In this document: positions 42,838-52,364 of the stretch, one piece after another
Layout of the letters: every line of letters starts with the position of its first letter
How positions within the stretch are numbered: the first letter of the stretch is position 1
Assembly: GCF_015665295.1 (NCBI RefSeq)
Contig: NZ_JADFAJ010000006.1
Span: forward strand, 1 to 63,234
Reading direction: 5' to 3'
Length of the DNA stretch: 63,234 nt
Origin: Maricaulis sp.
GTDB taxonomy: Bacteria > Pseudomonadota > Alphaproteobacteria > Caulobacterales > Maricaulaceae
Notes under the pieces: generated by a model
What the model saw: the letters and a program-made list of their open reading frames with translations, nothing else
Database searches by the model: none
Told to the model about the DNA's origin: nothing
Translations under genes and position numbers: made by a program

Positions 42838-43719
42838 ATGCCCGTGAACGATCCCGTTGTTGCTGAACAAGAGCCCGCCGCAGACTTCACCATTGATCAG
42901 AAGTGGGACCGCTATTCCTCCGAGGAGCATGCGATCTGGACCACGCTCTATGAGCGACAGATGAAGGTGCTCAACGGGCGTGCCGCGCCGGAACACTTCG
43001 CCGGACTGAAAATGCTCAATCTCAACGAGGGTGGCATTCCCGACTTCCGCCGCGTCAACGAGAAGCTGGAAAAGCTGACCGGCTGGACTGTCGTGACCGT
43101 TCCCGGCCTGATCCCCGAGAAGGATTTCTACGAGCATCTCGCCAACCGGCGCTTCGTGTCGGGGCGCTTCATCCGAGACGGTGAAAAGCTGGACTACCTC
43201 CCCGAGCCCGACATCTTCCATGACGTGTTCGGGCATGTGCCGCTGCTCACCCAGCCAGTCTTCGCCGACTATATGCAGGCCTATGGCAAGGGCGGGCTGC
43301 GCTCGCTGGAATTTGACGCGATCAAGAACATGGCCCGGCTGTACTGGTATACGGTCGAGTTCGGCCTGATCAACACGCCCGAGGGTCGCCGCATCTATGG
43401 TGCCGGGATCGTTTCCTCACGGGCGGAGTCGATCTTCAGCCTTGAAGCAAGATCACCCAACCGGATCCACTTCGATCTCGAGCGCATCATGCGCACCGAT
43501 TATCGCTATGACGACTTCCAGCAGTCCTATTTCGTCATCGACAGCTATGAGGAGTTGATGGAGGCGACTTATGCCGACTTCGCGCCGCTATACGAAAGGC
43601 TGCCGACCCTGTCGGATTACCGGCCGTCGGATGTCGTTGAGGGTGACCGCGTGTATTCGCGTGGCAGCCAGGAATACGCCCTGGCAGGCGGCCTGACCGG
43701 CAAGGCCGAAGCGGTCTGA
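42838..43719 (+). CDS. phhA: Phenylalanine 4-monooxygenase
   Basis: A 293-aa pterin-dependent non-haem iron hydroxylase that converts phenylalanine to tyrosine, the first step of phenylalanine breakdown. The iron ligands are visible: H128 and H133 in PDIFHDVFGHVPLL and E174 in WYTVEFGL. Length and sequence match the single-domain bacterial enzymes without the ACT regulatory domain. GGAGCTGAACC precedes the ATG. The palindrome just upstream suggests substrate-responsive repression. Three bases after its stop lies a convergent receiver gene; the pterin-recycling gene phhB is not nearby. Confidence 0.96.
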   Translation: MPVNDPVVAEQEPAADFTIDQKWDRYSSEEHAIWTTLYERQMKVLNGRAAPEHFAGLKMLNLNEGGIPDFRRVNEKLEKLTGWTVVTVPGLIPEKDFYEHLANRRFVSGRFIRDGEKLDYLPEPDIFHDVFGHVPLLTQPVFADYMQAYGKGGLRSLEFDAIKNMARLYWYTVEFGLINTPEGRRIYGAGIVSSRAESIFSLEARSPNRIHFDLERIMRTDYRYDDFQQSYFVIDSYEELMEATYADFAPLYERLPTLSDYRPSDVVEGDRVYSRGSQEYALAGGLTGKAEAV

Positions 43720-43722
43720 GGC

Positions 43723-44154
43723 TCACAGGAGGACCGGCGTCACCCGGCCATTGCCCTGCTCGGCCAGCTTTATCCGGCCGCCCTTGGCCAGCGCATCAAC
43801 AAGCTTTGCCCGTGAGACCGGTTTGACGATGTAAAAGGTCGCGCCGGCCGCGCGGCATTTCTCTTCAATCTCGGGATTGCGCGCACCGGAATACACGCCG
43901 ATCGCGCCACCTCCCAGAAACGGCTGCGTGTCGCCGATGAAGGCCAGAGCGTCGCTACCAGCGAGGCTGAGATCGCACAGCACAAGCACAGGCTCCCCGG
44001 CACGCGCGCGCAGATGCCCCATCGCGTCCTCGGGCCGGGTAAAGCCGTTGAACTCGAAATCAATTCCCGCATCTTCAAGGTCAGCCTTGAACAGGAAGTG
44101 CTCGTCCGGATCATCATCAACGAGAATTACCGGAACAGGCTTGGCTTCAGTCAA
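43723..44154 (-). CDS. CheY-like single-domain response regulator
   Basis: A 143-aa receiver. The acidic pocket is ILVDDDPDE, the phospho-acceptor Asp is in VLCDLSLAG, the Thr/Ser position in GVYSGAR, and Lys in YIVKPVS. There is no output domain. No kinase is adjacent, so the partner is unknown. It converges with phhA three bases away and is probably transcribed alone. Confidence 0.88.
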   Translation of the reverse strand: MTEAKPVPVILVDDDPDEHFLFKADLEDAGIDFEFNGFTRPEDAMGHLRARAGEPVLVLCDLSLAGSDALAFIGDTQPFLGGGAIGVYSGARNPEIEEKCRAAGATFYIVKPVSRAKLVDALAKGGRIKLAEQGNGRVTPVLL

Positions 44155-44255
44155 CTACGTCCTCCCCCTAGGTGATGAACGCCGCAAACTATCACGAAAT
44201 TCCCGTTTGGGTAGCGCATTGAAGAATAGGAATATTCTGCAATCTCCACGATGCC

Positions 44256-45596
44256 TTAAACGCGCTGGAACGGGTAGAAATCGCTGCCCAGCCGCAAGAT
44301 TTCCGTCAGGGAATCAAGCGCCGCACGCGACTCGGACAGCAATGCAGGATCGCCAAGCTCGCCCGGTGCCAGCCGCTCACGATAATGCCTGTGCGCCCAG
44401 GTTGTAAGCTCGACGTAAAGCGCATCGGTCATCAGGGCAGTAGGTGTGACGGCGGAAAATTCCTCATCTGTCAGGGTGACCCGTAACCGCAGACAGGCCG
44501 GACCCCCGCCATTGCGCATCGACTGACGGACATCGACATACTCGACCCGGCCGATCGGGCCGTTGCCGGCGACCATGTCCGCGCAATAATCCCGCGTCGA
44601 TTGCGTCTCCTGCGTCTCCTTCGGCGCGATCAGGGCAAGACGCCGCTCGCCCGGCCACTCCAGGAGCTGTGAATTGAACAGATAGCTGGTGATCGCATCG
44701 CCGATCGGGACATCGCATTGGGCCACTTCCACAAAATCCGGTTCGAACAGCCCGTCCGCTGCACGACGAATCGCATCGAGCGCCGCCTGACGATTCTCGA
44801 AAGCCAGTTCGTGAAAGAAGAGCGTCGTGCGGGTTCCGACACACACGACATCATTGTGAAAGGCGCCCGCATCAATCGCGGCTTGCGACTGCCGCAGGAA
44901 GACACAGCGCTTCGGATCGAGTCCGTGCGAGCGCGCGACGGCCTGACTGGCCTCCAGCGTCTGGCGGGCCGGGAAGCTGCCGGCCCAATTCTCGTCAGCC
45001 GTGCGGCCATAGACGAAAATCTCCACCCCCTCACCGCCCTGCTCCGCGCACAGCCGGACGTGATTGGCCGCGCCTTCGTCCGCAAAGTCGGCCTGCATGG
45101 GAAGCGGATCGTGAACCGCGAAGCGAGTGCTGTCCGCAAAGGCCCATGACAGGGCGCGCTGCGTCTGCCGCCCCTCGATCGAGCGGTGCAGCGTGGTCAG
45201 GAGATTGGCCGGAGTAAAATGCAGCCGCCGGTCTGCAGTATCGGCTGACGGCGACACGGTCGCCGCATTGGCTGCCCACATCGGCGAGGCGGAGCTGGCT
45301 TTGCGCACCAGGCCCGGCGCCTGCTGCCAGGCAGTCTCGATGACATGTGAATCAGAGCCGGAGAAGCCGGCACGACGCAACAATGGCAGGAAGGGACGCT
45401 CATGCGGCGGCAGCAGACCTTGCACAAGGCCCGCATCCGCCAGCCGCTTCATCTTGGCGAGGCCTTCCAGCACGCCTTCGCGCGGCGAGGAAACGAGACC
45501 TTCATTCCTGGCACTGGCCAGATTGCCGTCCGACAGCCCGCCATAATTATGGGTCGGTCCGATCAGCCCGTCGAAATTCGCTTCACGCGCGGTCAT
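44256..45596 (-). CDS. astB: N-succinylarginine dihydrolase
   Basis: A 446-aa guanidino-group hydrolase of the arginine succinyltransferase pathway; it converts N2-succinylarginine to succinylornithine, CO2 and two ammonia. The start NFDGLIGPTHNYGGLSDGN is diagnostic. FHNDVVCVGT carries the active-site His, and the catalytic Cys is in NGGGPACLRLRV. The ATG at 45596 overlaps the astD stop (ATGA), and the open frame upstream of it lies inside astD. It is the last gene of the ast operon. Confidence 0.95.
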   Translation of the reverse strand: MTAREANFDGLIGPTHNYGGLSDGNLASARNEGLVSSPREGVLEGLAKMKRLADAGLVQGLLPPHERPFLPLLRRAGFSGSDSHVIETAWQQAPGLVRKASSASPMWAANAATVSPSADTADRRLHFTPANLLTTLHRSIEGRQTQRALSWAFADSTRFAVHDPLPMQADFADEGAANHVRLCAEQGGEGVEIFVYGRTADENWAGSFPARQTLEASQAVARSHGLDPKRCVFLRQSQAAIDAGAFHNDVVCVGTRTTLFFHELAFENRQAALDAIRRAADGLFEPDFVEVAQCDVPIGDAITSYLFNSQLLEWPGERRLALIAPKETQETQSTRDYCADMVAGNGPIGRVEYVDVRQSMRNGGGPACLRLRVTLTDEEFSAVTPTALMTDALYVELTTWAHRHYRERLAPGELGDPALLSESRAALDSLTEILRLGSDFYPFQRV

Positions 45597-47047
45597 GCCC
45601 CGTCGACCCCTTTCACCGCCATGCGCTCGGGCGTACGGGCCGCCTGGGTGGCAACCGGATAGGCACAATAATCGGCCGCATAATAGGCGCTCGGCCGCAG
45701 GTTGCCGGACTGACCGGGGCCACCGAACGGCATGTTCGAGGCAGCGCCGCAGGTCGGCCGGTTCCAGTTGACGATCCCGGCACGACTCTCGACCCAGAAC
45801 CGGTCCCACAGATCCTCATCATCAGACACCAGGCCCGAGGACAGGCCATAGGCAGTGTTATTGGCAGCGGCGATGGCGGCCTCGAAACTGGCCACGCGTG
45901 TGACCTGGAGCAACGGTCCGAAGACTTCCTCGTCCGGCACGTCAACGCCGGTCACGTCGAGCAGGCCGGGTCGCAGGAAAGCATCGCCAAGTCCGGGCAC
46001 GCGCGAAACCTCCAGGATCGGTCGGGCCCCGCGTCGGATCAGATCAGCCTGGGCATCCAGCACGCCCTGCGCGGCGCGTGCCGAGACAAGCGGGCCGATG
46101 AAGGGCTCGACCTCATCATCCCAGCGACCGATCGAAAGCGCACCGGCAATACGGATGATTTCTGCAATCACGGCCTCACCGAATTCGCCTTCAGGCAGGA
46201 TCAGTCGGCGGGCACAGGAACAGCGTTGACCGGCGGTGACATAGGCCGACTGCACGGCGATTCGTGCAGCAGCCTCGGCATCCTCGGCGCCCCAGACAAC
46301 GAGCGGGTTATTGCCACCCATTTCAAGCGCCAGCTGGATGCCGGTCCGACCGGCGAACTTCTCGTGGATGAACTTGCCCGTGCCCCATGACCCGGTGAAC
46401 AAAACCCCGTCGAGTTCGCCGTTTTCGAGGGCGGCCGCGCCGGTCTCGCGCGCGCCCTGGACCAGATTGAGCACGCCCGCCGGCAGGCCGGCAGATTCCC
46501 AGGCCTTGACCATCGCCTCTGCAACGCCCGGCGTGATTTCCGACGGTTTGAACACGATCGTATTGCCAGCAATCAGCGCTGGCACGATGTGACCATTGGG
46601 CAGGTGGCCGGGAAAATTGTACGGGCCGAGAACGAACATGACGCCAAGCGGCTTGTGCGCCAGCCGCGCATAACCAAACGGCATCTCGGTCTGGTGCCCG
46701 GAAGCCCGCTCCGCATTGGCCTTCACGGAAATATCGATCTTACCGATCATGGCGCCGGCCTCTGCCAGACCTTCCCAGCGCGGCTTGCCGGTTTCGCGCG
46801 AGATCAGATCGGCGATCTCGGCCTTGCGGTCTTCCAGCACGGCCTTGAAACGCTCGGCGATCGCGATGCGCTCGGCGAGCGGGCGACGCCCCCAGGACGG
46901 GAAGGCGGAACGCGCCGCCGCAAACGCGTGATCGACTTCCGCCGGAGAAGCGGTTCGACCCGACCAGACCTGACTGTCATCGGCCGGATTGTGAGAGACC
47001 AGCTTCGCGCCGGTTCCGTCGCGCCATTCGCCATTGATGAAATTCAT
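45593..47047 (-). CDS. astD: Succinylglutamate-semialdehyde dehydrogenase
   Basis: A 484-aa aldehyde dehydrogenase that oxidises succinylglutamate semialdehyde to succinylglutamate in the AST pathway. The catalytic Cys is in TAGQRCSCARRL, the general-base Glu in LALEMGGNNP, and the Asn in VLGPYNFPGHLPNGH. The order astA-astD-astB supports AstD over other aldehyde dehydrogenases. The ATG at 47047 follows AGGTAGGA, four bases after the astA stop. Confidence 0.95.
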   Translation of the reverse strand: MNFINGEWRDGTGAKLVSHNPADDSQVWSGRTASPAEVDHAFAAARSAFPSWGRRPLAERIAIAERFKAVLEDRKAEIADLISRETGKPRWEGLAEAGAMIGKIDISVKANAERASGHQTEMPFGYARLAHKPLGVMFVLGPYNFPGHLPNGHIVPALIAGNTIVFKPSEITPGVAEAMVKAWESAGLPAGVLNLVQGARETGAAALENGELDGVLFTGSWGTGKFIHEKFAGRTGIQLALEMGGNNPLVVWGAEDAEAAARIAVQSAYVTAGQRCSCARRLILPEGEFGEAVIAEIIRIAGALSIGRWDDEVEPFIGPLVSARAAQGVLDAQADLIRRGARPILEVSRVPGLGDAFLRPGLLDVTGVDVPDEEVFGPLLQVTRVASFEAAIAAANNTAYGLSSGLVSDDEDLWDRFWVESRAGIVNWNRPTCGAASNMPFGGPGQSGNLRPSAYYAADYCAYPVATQAARTPERMAVKGVDGA

Positions 47048-47051
47048 GGTC

Positions 47052-48068
47052 CTACCTCTTGCGTCGCCAGAAACGGGCGCGGTCGCCCTCGTGCAGGTCG
47101 AGTGCCTGCATGGTGTCATACGAAACGCCCACGACCTCGCCATCATCGACCACCTGGGCCTGACAGGTCCGGAAGTCTTCAAAGCGGTCGGTCGAAAGAA
47201 TGCCCTCGGCCCCGCCAGCCGTTGTCGCGGCACGCACCGTCACTTCTCGGCTTTCGCGCAGGGTGCGGATATTCTCTGTCCAGGTCGAGACCAGCGGGCC
47301 ACCATCGAAAATGTCGACATAGCGATCATAGTGGAAACCTTCCCACTTGAGCAGGTTGTAGGCGCCCTCGCCATCCTTGTGGGTCTTGCCGATCACGGCC
47401 CGGGCGGCCTCGGGCAGCAGGTCGACATAGATCAGGTGTTGCGGGCCAAGATCGAGGATGAACTGGTTGTCGGTCGCTGCCGACAGGCGGTCCGCATCAT
47501 CGAAATCCATGCGGAAAAAGGGACGCGAGACGTGGTCGAAAAAGGGCGATGAGCCATCATCGTGAACAACACCACGCAGCTCCGCCAGAACCTTCTCGCC
47601 GAACCGGTCGGGGCCGGCGGCAATCAGGAGATAGCGCGACTGGGCAACCAGGCGACCGGCGCCTGTTCCGCGTCCGGCCTCGGACACAAACAGGGTTCCC
47701 ACTTCCGACGCGCCGGCGAAGTCATTGACCAGCAGCATGGCATCCATGTCGAAACGGCGATTCGCTTCCTTGGAGTGTTGGGCCAGGGTCATGATCTTGA
47801 AATCCCAATAGGGCTTCGAGACTCCGACCATTGCCTTGACGGCCGAACAGCCAACGATCTGGCCGCTTTCCGTGTCCTCCAGCATCAGCTGATAGGTATC
47901 CTCGGTCTGCTTGTCGCCGGGTCCGGCAAAGGCAGCGACAGATTTGGCGAGACGCGCCTCGAGCACTTCAGGCGGAACGGCCAGCGAGGTGAAACCGGTA
48001 CCGGCTTCCTCGGCCAGTCGCACCAGCGCATCCAGGTCCGACCGCTTGGCCGCACGTACGATCAGCAT
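47052..48068 (-). CDS. astA: Arginine N-succinyltransferase
   Basis: A 338-aa GNAT-like acyltransferase that transfers succinyl from succinyl-CoA to arginine, the first AST step. MLIVRAAKRSDLDALVRLAE, GTGFTSLAVPPEVLEARL and LFVSEAGRGTGAGRLVAQSRYL are typical of the monomer-type AstA. It lies between an M20 hydrolase gene (upstream, 19-base gap) and astD. It is probably controlled together with them by arginine or nitrogen state; no operator was identified. Confidence 0.95.
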   Translation of the reverse strand: MLIVRAAKRSDLDALVRLAEEAGTGFTSLAVPPEVLEARLAKSVAAFAGPGDKQTEDTYQLMLEDTESGQIVGCSAVKAMVGVSKPYWDFKIMTLAQHSKEANRRFDMDAMLLVNDFAGASEVGTLFVSEAGRGTGAGRLVAQSRYLLIAAGPDRFGEKVLAELRGVVHDDGSSPFFDHVSRPFFRMDFDDADRLSAATDNQFILDLGPQHLIYVDLLPEAARAVIGKTHKDGEGAYNLLKWEGFHYDRYVDIFDGGPLVSTWTENIRTLRESREVTVRAATTAGGAEGILSTDRFEDFRTCQAQVVDDGEVVGVSYDTMQALDLHEGDRARFWRRKR

Positions 48069-48087
48069 GATCCCTCCCGATCAGTTT

Positions 48088-49353
48088 TCAGACCCGGCCC
48101 TTGGCCAGGGCGCGCGCTTCCCGCGCGTCAAATTGGCCTTGCGCAAACTTCATCAGCATCACGGCTGACAATTTGGCGCGCTCGGCAAAGCTGGACAGTT
48201 TGACGATCTCGCGATCGGAATGGATATCGGCGCCCCGTACCCCCAGCGTGTCGACATTGGGACAGCCGGCGGCCCACAGATTATTGCCCTCGCAGACCCC
48301 GCCGGTATCCTGCCAGCGGATATCGAGCCCGAGCGCAGATCCGGCTGCCTTCGTCCACTCGAACATCTTCGCATTGGCGGGCGACATGGGCTTGGGCGGG
48401 CGGGTGAAGCCGCCATGCAGCTCCGCCTCGATACCGTCGCGAACCCGGATTTCGTCAACGAGCCGCTCGAGCTCGGCTTCGACCCAGACCCGGTCATTCT
48501 CGGTTTTCACACGCACGTTGAAGCGTGCAACGGCATTGTCCGGCACAACATTCGGCGGACCGCCACCATCGATCCGCGCGAGGTTGAATGTGACGTCGGG
48601 TCGCTTGCCATTGAGGGCATCAAGCCCGAGCCCGAACTGGCAGGCCGCAGCCAGGGCATTCCGGCCGAGATGATGCTCGCGCCCGGCGTGGGCAGCCCGG
48701 CCGGACACTTTCAGGGACCAGTTTCCCGAGCCCTTGCGGGCGCCCGCCAGCGAGCCATCTGCCAAGGCGGGCTCGTAGGTCATGCCGATATCGGCGCCCG
48801 CTCCCAGCTCGGCAAGAACAGGGCCGGAGCCAAGCGAGCCAATTTCCTCATCGGGGCTGATCAGGACATCGATACCGATCTGGTCCTTCCAGGGCGAACG
48901 TTCCAGCCCGAGAATGCCGTGCAGCATTACCAGGATGCCGCCCTTCATGTCGGCCACGCCAGGCCCGTTCAGCGTGTCGTCGTCCCACAGGGTCGTGCCC
49001 TGAAAATGGCTGTCGGCAGGAAAGACGGTGTCGTGATGGCCCGTCATGACGATCCGGATCGGGGCCTGGGGCCGGATGCGGCAATGAAATGACGGCGTGA
49101 AGGCCTGTTCGCGAACGGTGCCGTCGGGATCAACGACTGTCGTCGGCGGCAGCGCGACCGCACTGATCTCGCCACCGGTCTCGGCGAAGGCCGTTTCGAG
49201 CTCGCGTCGCATGGCCTCGAGACCGTCCGGATTGCGGCTGCCTGAATTGATCGCCGACCAGGCCTTGACCGTTTCGATCATGCCGTCGGCACGCGTATCG
49301 ATCCAGTCGAGTACGGCGCGTTCGTCCGGATTGAGGTCCAGCTTGTTGTGCAT
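48088..49353 (-). CDS. M20 family metallo-hydrolase linked to the ast operon
   Basis: A 421-aa M20 peptidase/deacylase. The metal-binding motifs are GHHDTVFPADS (first His/Asp), GPGVADMKGG (bridging Asp), SPDEEIGSLGS (catalytic Glu pair), and a C-terminal DTLGVRGADIHSDREIV His. The dimerisation domain is in the middle. The start at 49353 has a poor ribosome site. As first gene of the operon with astA, astD and astB, it may remove the succinyl group from succinylglutamate, a job usually done by the M14-like AstE, which is absent here; M20 enzymes cleave such N-acyl amino acids. This role is inferred. Confidence 0.85.
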   Translation of the reverse strand: MHNKLDLNPDERAVLDWIDTRADGMIETVKAWSAINSGSRNPDGLEAMRRELETAFAETGGEISAVALPPTTVVDPDGTVREQAFTPSFHCRIRPQAPIRIVMTGHHDTVFPADSHFQGTTLWDDDTLNGPGVADMKGGILVMLHGILGLERSPWKDQIGIDVLISPDEEIGSLGSGPVLAELGAGADIGMTYEPALADGSLAGARKGSGNWSLKVSGRAAHAGREHHLGRNALAAACQFGLGLDALNGKRPDVTFNLARIDGGGPPNVVPDNAVARFNVRVKTENDRVWVEAELERLVDEIRVRDGIEAELHGGFTRPPKPMSPANAKMFEWTKAAGSALGLDIRWQDTGGVCEGNNLWAAGCPNVDTLGVRGADIHSDREIVKLSSFAERAKLSAVMLMKFAQGQFDAREARALAKGRV

Positions 49354-49432
49354 GAGCCAGTGATAGCCGTTTAAACGGAGCCGTCCACCCCCGGCCGACA
49401 GGTTATGCCGGCCGGGGCGCATGGTCGCGCTA

Positions 49433-50722
49433 TCAGACCTTCTGGAGGGCCTGGTCGAGGTCTGCGATCAGATCGTCCGGGTTCTCGATGCCGACCGAAA
49501 TTCGGACCAGGCCTTCGGAGAAACCCTGGCGCTTGCGCAGCTCCGGATCGACGCCGCGGTGCGTGGTCGAGCCGGGGTGACAGATCAGGGTTTCGGTACC
49601 ACCGAGACTGACCGCCAGCTTCATCACCTGCAGCTCGTTGAGCATGCGGAAGGCCGCTTTCTCATCGGCGAGGTCGAAGGCGAAGGTCGAGCCCGCCATT
49701 GTGGACTGCGCGTGGAATACGTCACCGTCGCGCGTGCCTTTTTCGAGGAAGCCGAGATAGCGGACACGGCCGACCTTGGGATGGTCGCGCAGGTATTCCG
49801 CGACCTTGCGGGCCCCAAGAGCGGCTGCCTCCATGCGGATTTTCACCGTCTCGAGCGAGCGCAACAACATCCAGCAAGTATGGGCATCCAGATTGGTACC
49901 GAGATATCCGCGAAGACCGCGGATCTGGGCCATCGCCGCGCTCGAGCCGGATGCCGAACCGGCGATCAGGTCGGAATGGCCGCCAATATACTTGGTGAGC
50001 GAATAGATGACGACGTCGGCACCGAGCGCCAGCGGCGCCTGCCCAACCGGTCCGAGGAAGGTGTTGTCGACCACGATCCAGGGCCGCTTGCCCTGCTTCT
50101 CCTTGATCATGTCGGCGATCCGGCGGCAGGCCGCGAGGTCGACAAGGTCATTGGTGGGATTGGTCGGTGTCTCGGTGTAGATGACCGAAACCTCACCTTG
50201 CGCCATCGCGGCCTCGGCCGCCTCGCGAAGCTCGTCCTCGCGCGCACCGGCAAAGAAGTCGACGGACTTGATGCCGTAATTTGGCAGGAATTTGCGGATC
50301 AGGCTTTCGGTACCGCCGTAGAGCGGCGTCGATTGCAGGATGACCGAGCCCGCATGTGCCAGCCCCATCAGGGTCGTGGAAATCGCCGCCATGCCGGAGG
50401 AGAAAACGGCCGCTTCTTCAGCACCATCATAGAGTGCAAGGCGGTCTTCCAAGACCTCCATGTTGGGATTGTTGAAGCGCGAATACATCAGGCCGGCGGC
50501 TTCGGGATCCCCCTCTTCGGCCTGACCGAGCGTCACCCGGAAGAAGGCGGCGCCGTCCTCGGCGCTCGCGAAGGCGAAGGTCGAAGTCAGGAAGATCGGC
50601 GGCTTGATCGACATTTCAGAGAGCTTTGGATCATAGCCATAGCTCATCATCTGGGTTTCCGGGCTCAGCGTGTGGCCGCCGACCTGGCGTTTGCGATAGG
50701 ATTTGTCCGGCTTGCTCATCAT
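49433..50722 (-). CDS. Cys/Met metabolism PLP-dependent enzyme (cystathionine gamma-synthase family)
   Basis: A 429-aa fold-type I PLP enzyme. The PLP lysine is in VIYSLTKYIGGHSD, with the preceding Asp in WIVVDNTFLGP and the phosphate-binding FSSGMAAIST. Family members include cystathionine gamma-synthase, gamma-lyase, methionine gamma-lyase and O-acylhomoserine sulfhydrylases. The long N-terminal section (TLSPETQMMSYGYDP) and insert AEEGDPEAAGLMYSR mark a subgroup often annotated only as family member, so the exact reaction is unclear. It is upstream of the ast-linked M20 gene on the same strand with an 80-base gap. Confidence 0.88.
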   Translation of the reverse strand: MMSKPDKSYRKRQVGGHTLSPETQMMSYGYDPKLSEMSIKPPIFLTSTFAFASAEDGAAFFRVTLGQAEEGDPEAAGLMYSRFNNPNMEVLEDRLALYDGAEEAAVFSSGMAAISTTLMGLAHAGSVILQSTPLYGGTESLIRKFLPNYGIKSVDFFAGAREDELREAAEAAMAQGEVSVIYTETPTNPTNDLVDLAACRRIADMIKEKQGKRPWIVVDNTFLGPVGQAPLALGADVVIYSLTKYIGGHSDLIAGSASGSSAAMAQIRGLRGYLGTNLDAHTCWMLLRSLETVKIRMEAAALGARKVAEYLRDHPKVGRVRYLGFLEKGTRDGDVFHAQSTMAGSTFAFDLADEKAAFRMLNELQVMKLAVSLGGTETLICHPGSTTHRGVDPELRKRQGFSEGLVRISVGIENPDDLIADLDQALQKV

Positions 50723-50886
50723 TCTTCTCCCGACACTTCGCCGCCCTGATGGCGCGAAAGATTTCAGCCGGTTTGTACCGCGCTGCCGGGCGGGTCAAGC
50801 CTGTCCTCAGCATGGCGGGAAATCCGCCCAATCATGCCCCTGGACCGCCCTGCTTGCGCATTATATTTCCAAGCCTTGGCTCGGAA

Positions 50887-50923
50887 CAAAAAAAAGCGGC
50901 CCGGTGACAAACACCGGGCCGCT
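50887..50923 (-). terminator. Rho-independent terminator of the OmpA-like gene
   Basis: On the minus strand AGCGGCCCGGTG / CACCGGGCCGCT (perfect 12-base stem, five-base loop) is followed by eight Ts. It lies 27 bases after the OmpA-like stop codon. Confidence 0.93.
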
Positions 50924-50949
50924 CTCATTTCAGTGTCCGTTCCCGACGA

Positions 50950-52032
<1,083 letters not shown>

Positions 52033-52364
52033 TCCCCCTCCGGGAGCGAGGCTCCCTTGGTGTGACTGACCGTTTTCGACCGAATGCCGAACACGAGGAG
52101 ACTGCCCACACGGGCAAATCCTAGGAATTTCTCTACTACAATTAGATCGCGAGCGCCATACCGCAGCGAGGCAAATCAAGCATTTGGTGCAAAAATTCGA
52201 ACCCGTTGCAACGATGATACAGTCAATTTGTCGTCGTGTGGCATCACTTGTCGATTAAACCGCCTTATCAAAGACTTAAGCCCGATACGCGAGGCCGGAC
52301 CCCAGATTTCAGGAGGCCAAACCTGTAGCAAGATTACATCGCTTTCACATGCGACGCTGCGGAC
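52033..52364. other. Promoter region of the OmpA-like gene
   Basis: About 330 bases between the OmpA-like start and the stop of the L,D-transpeptidase gene, both on the minus strand. It is more A/T-rich than its flanks and should hold a strong promoter, but I could not pick one with confidence. No gene or structured RNA is evident. Confidence 0.35.

Noticed and set aside
50723-50890. SAM riboswitch before the Cys/Met enzyme gene
   Set aside because: I looked for SAM-II-like pseudoknot elements and saw none.
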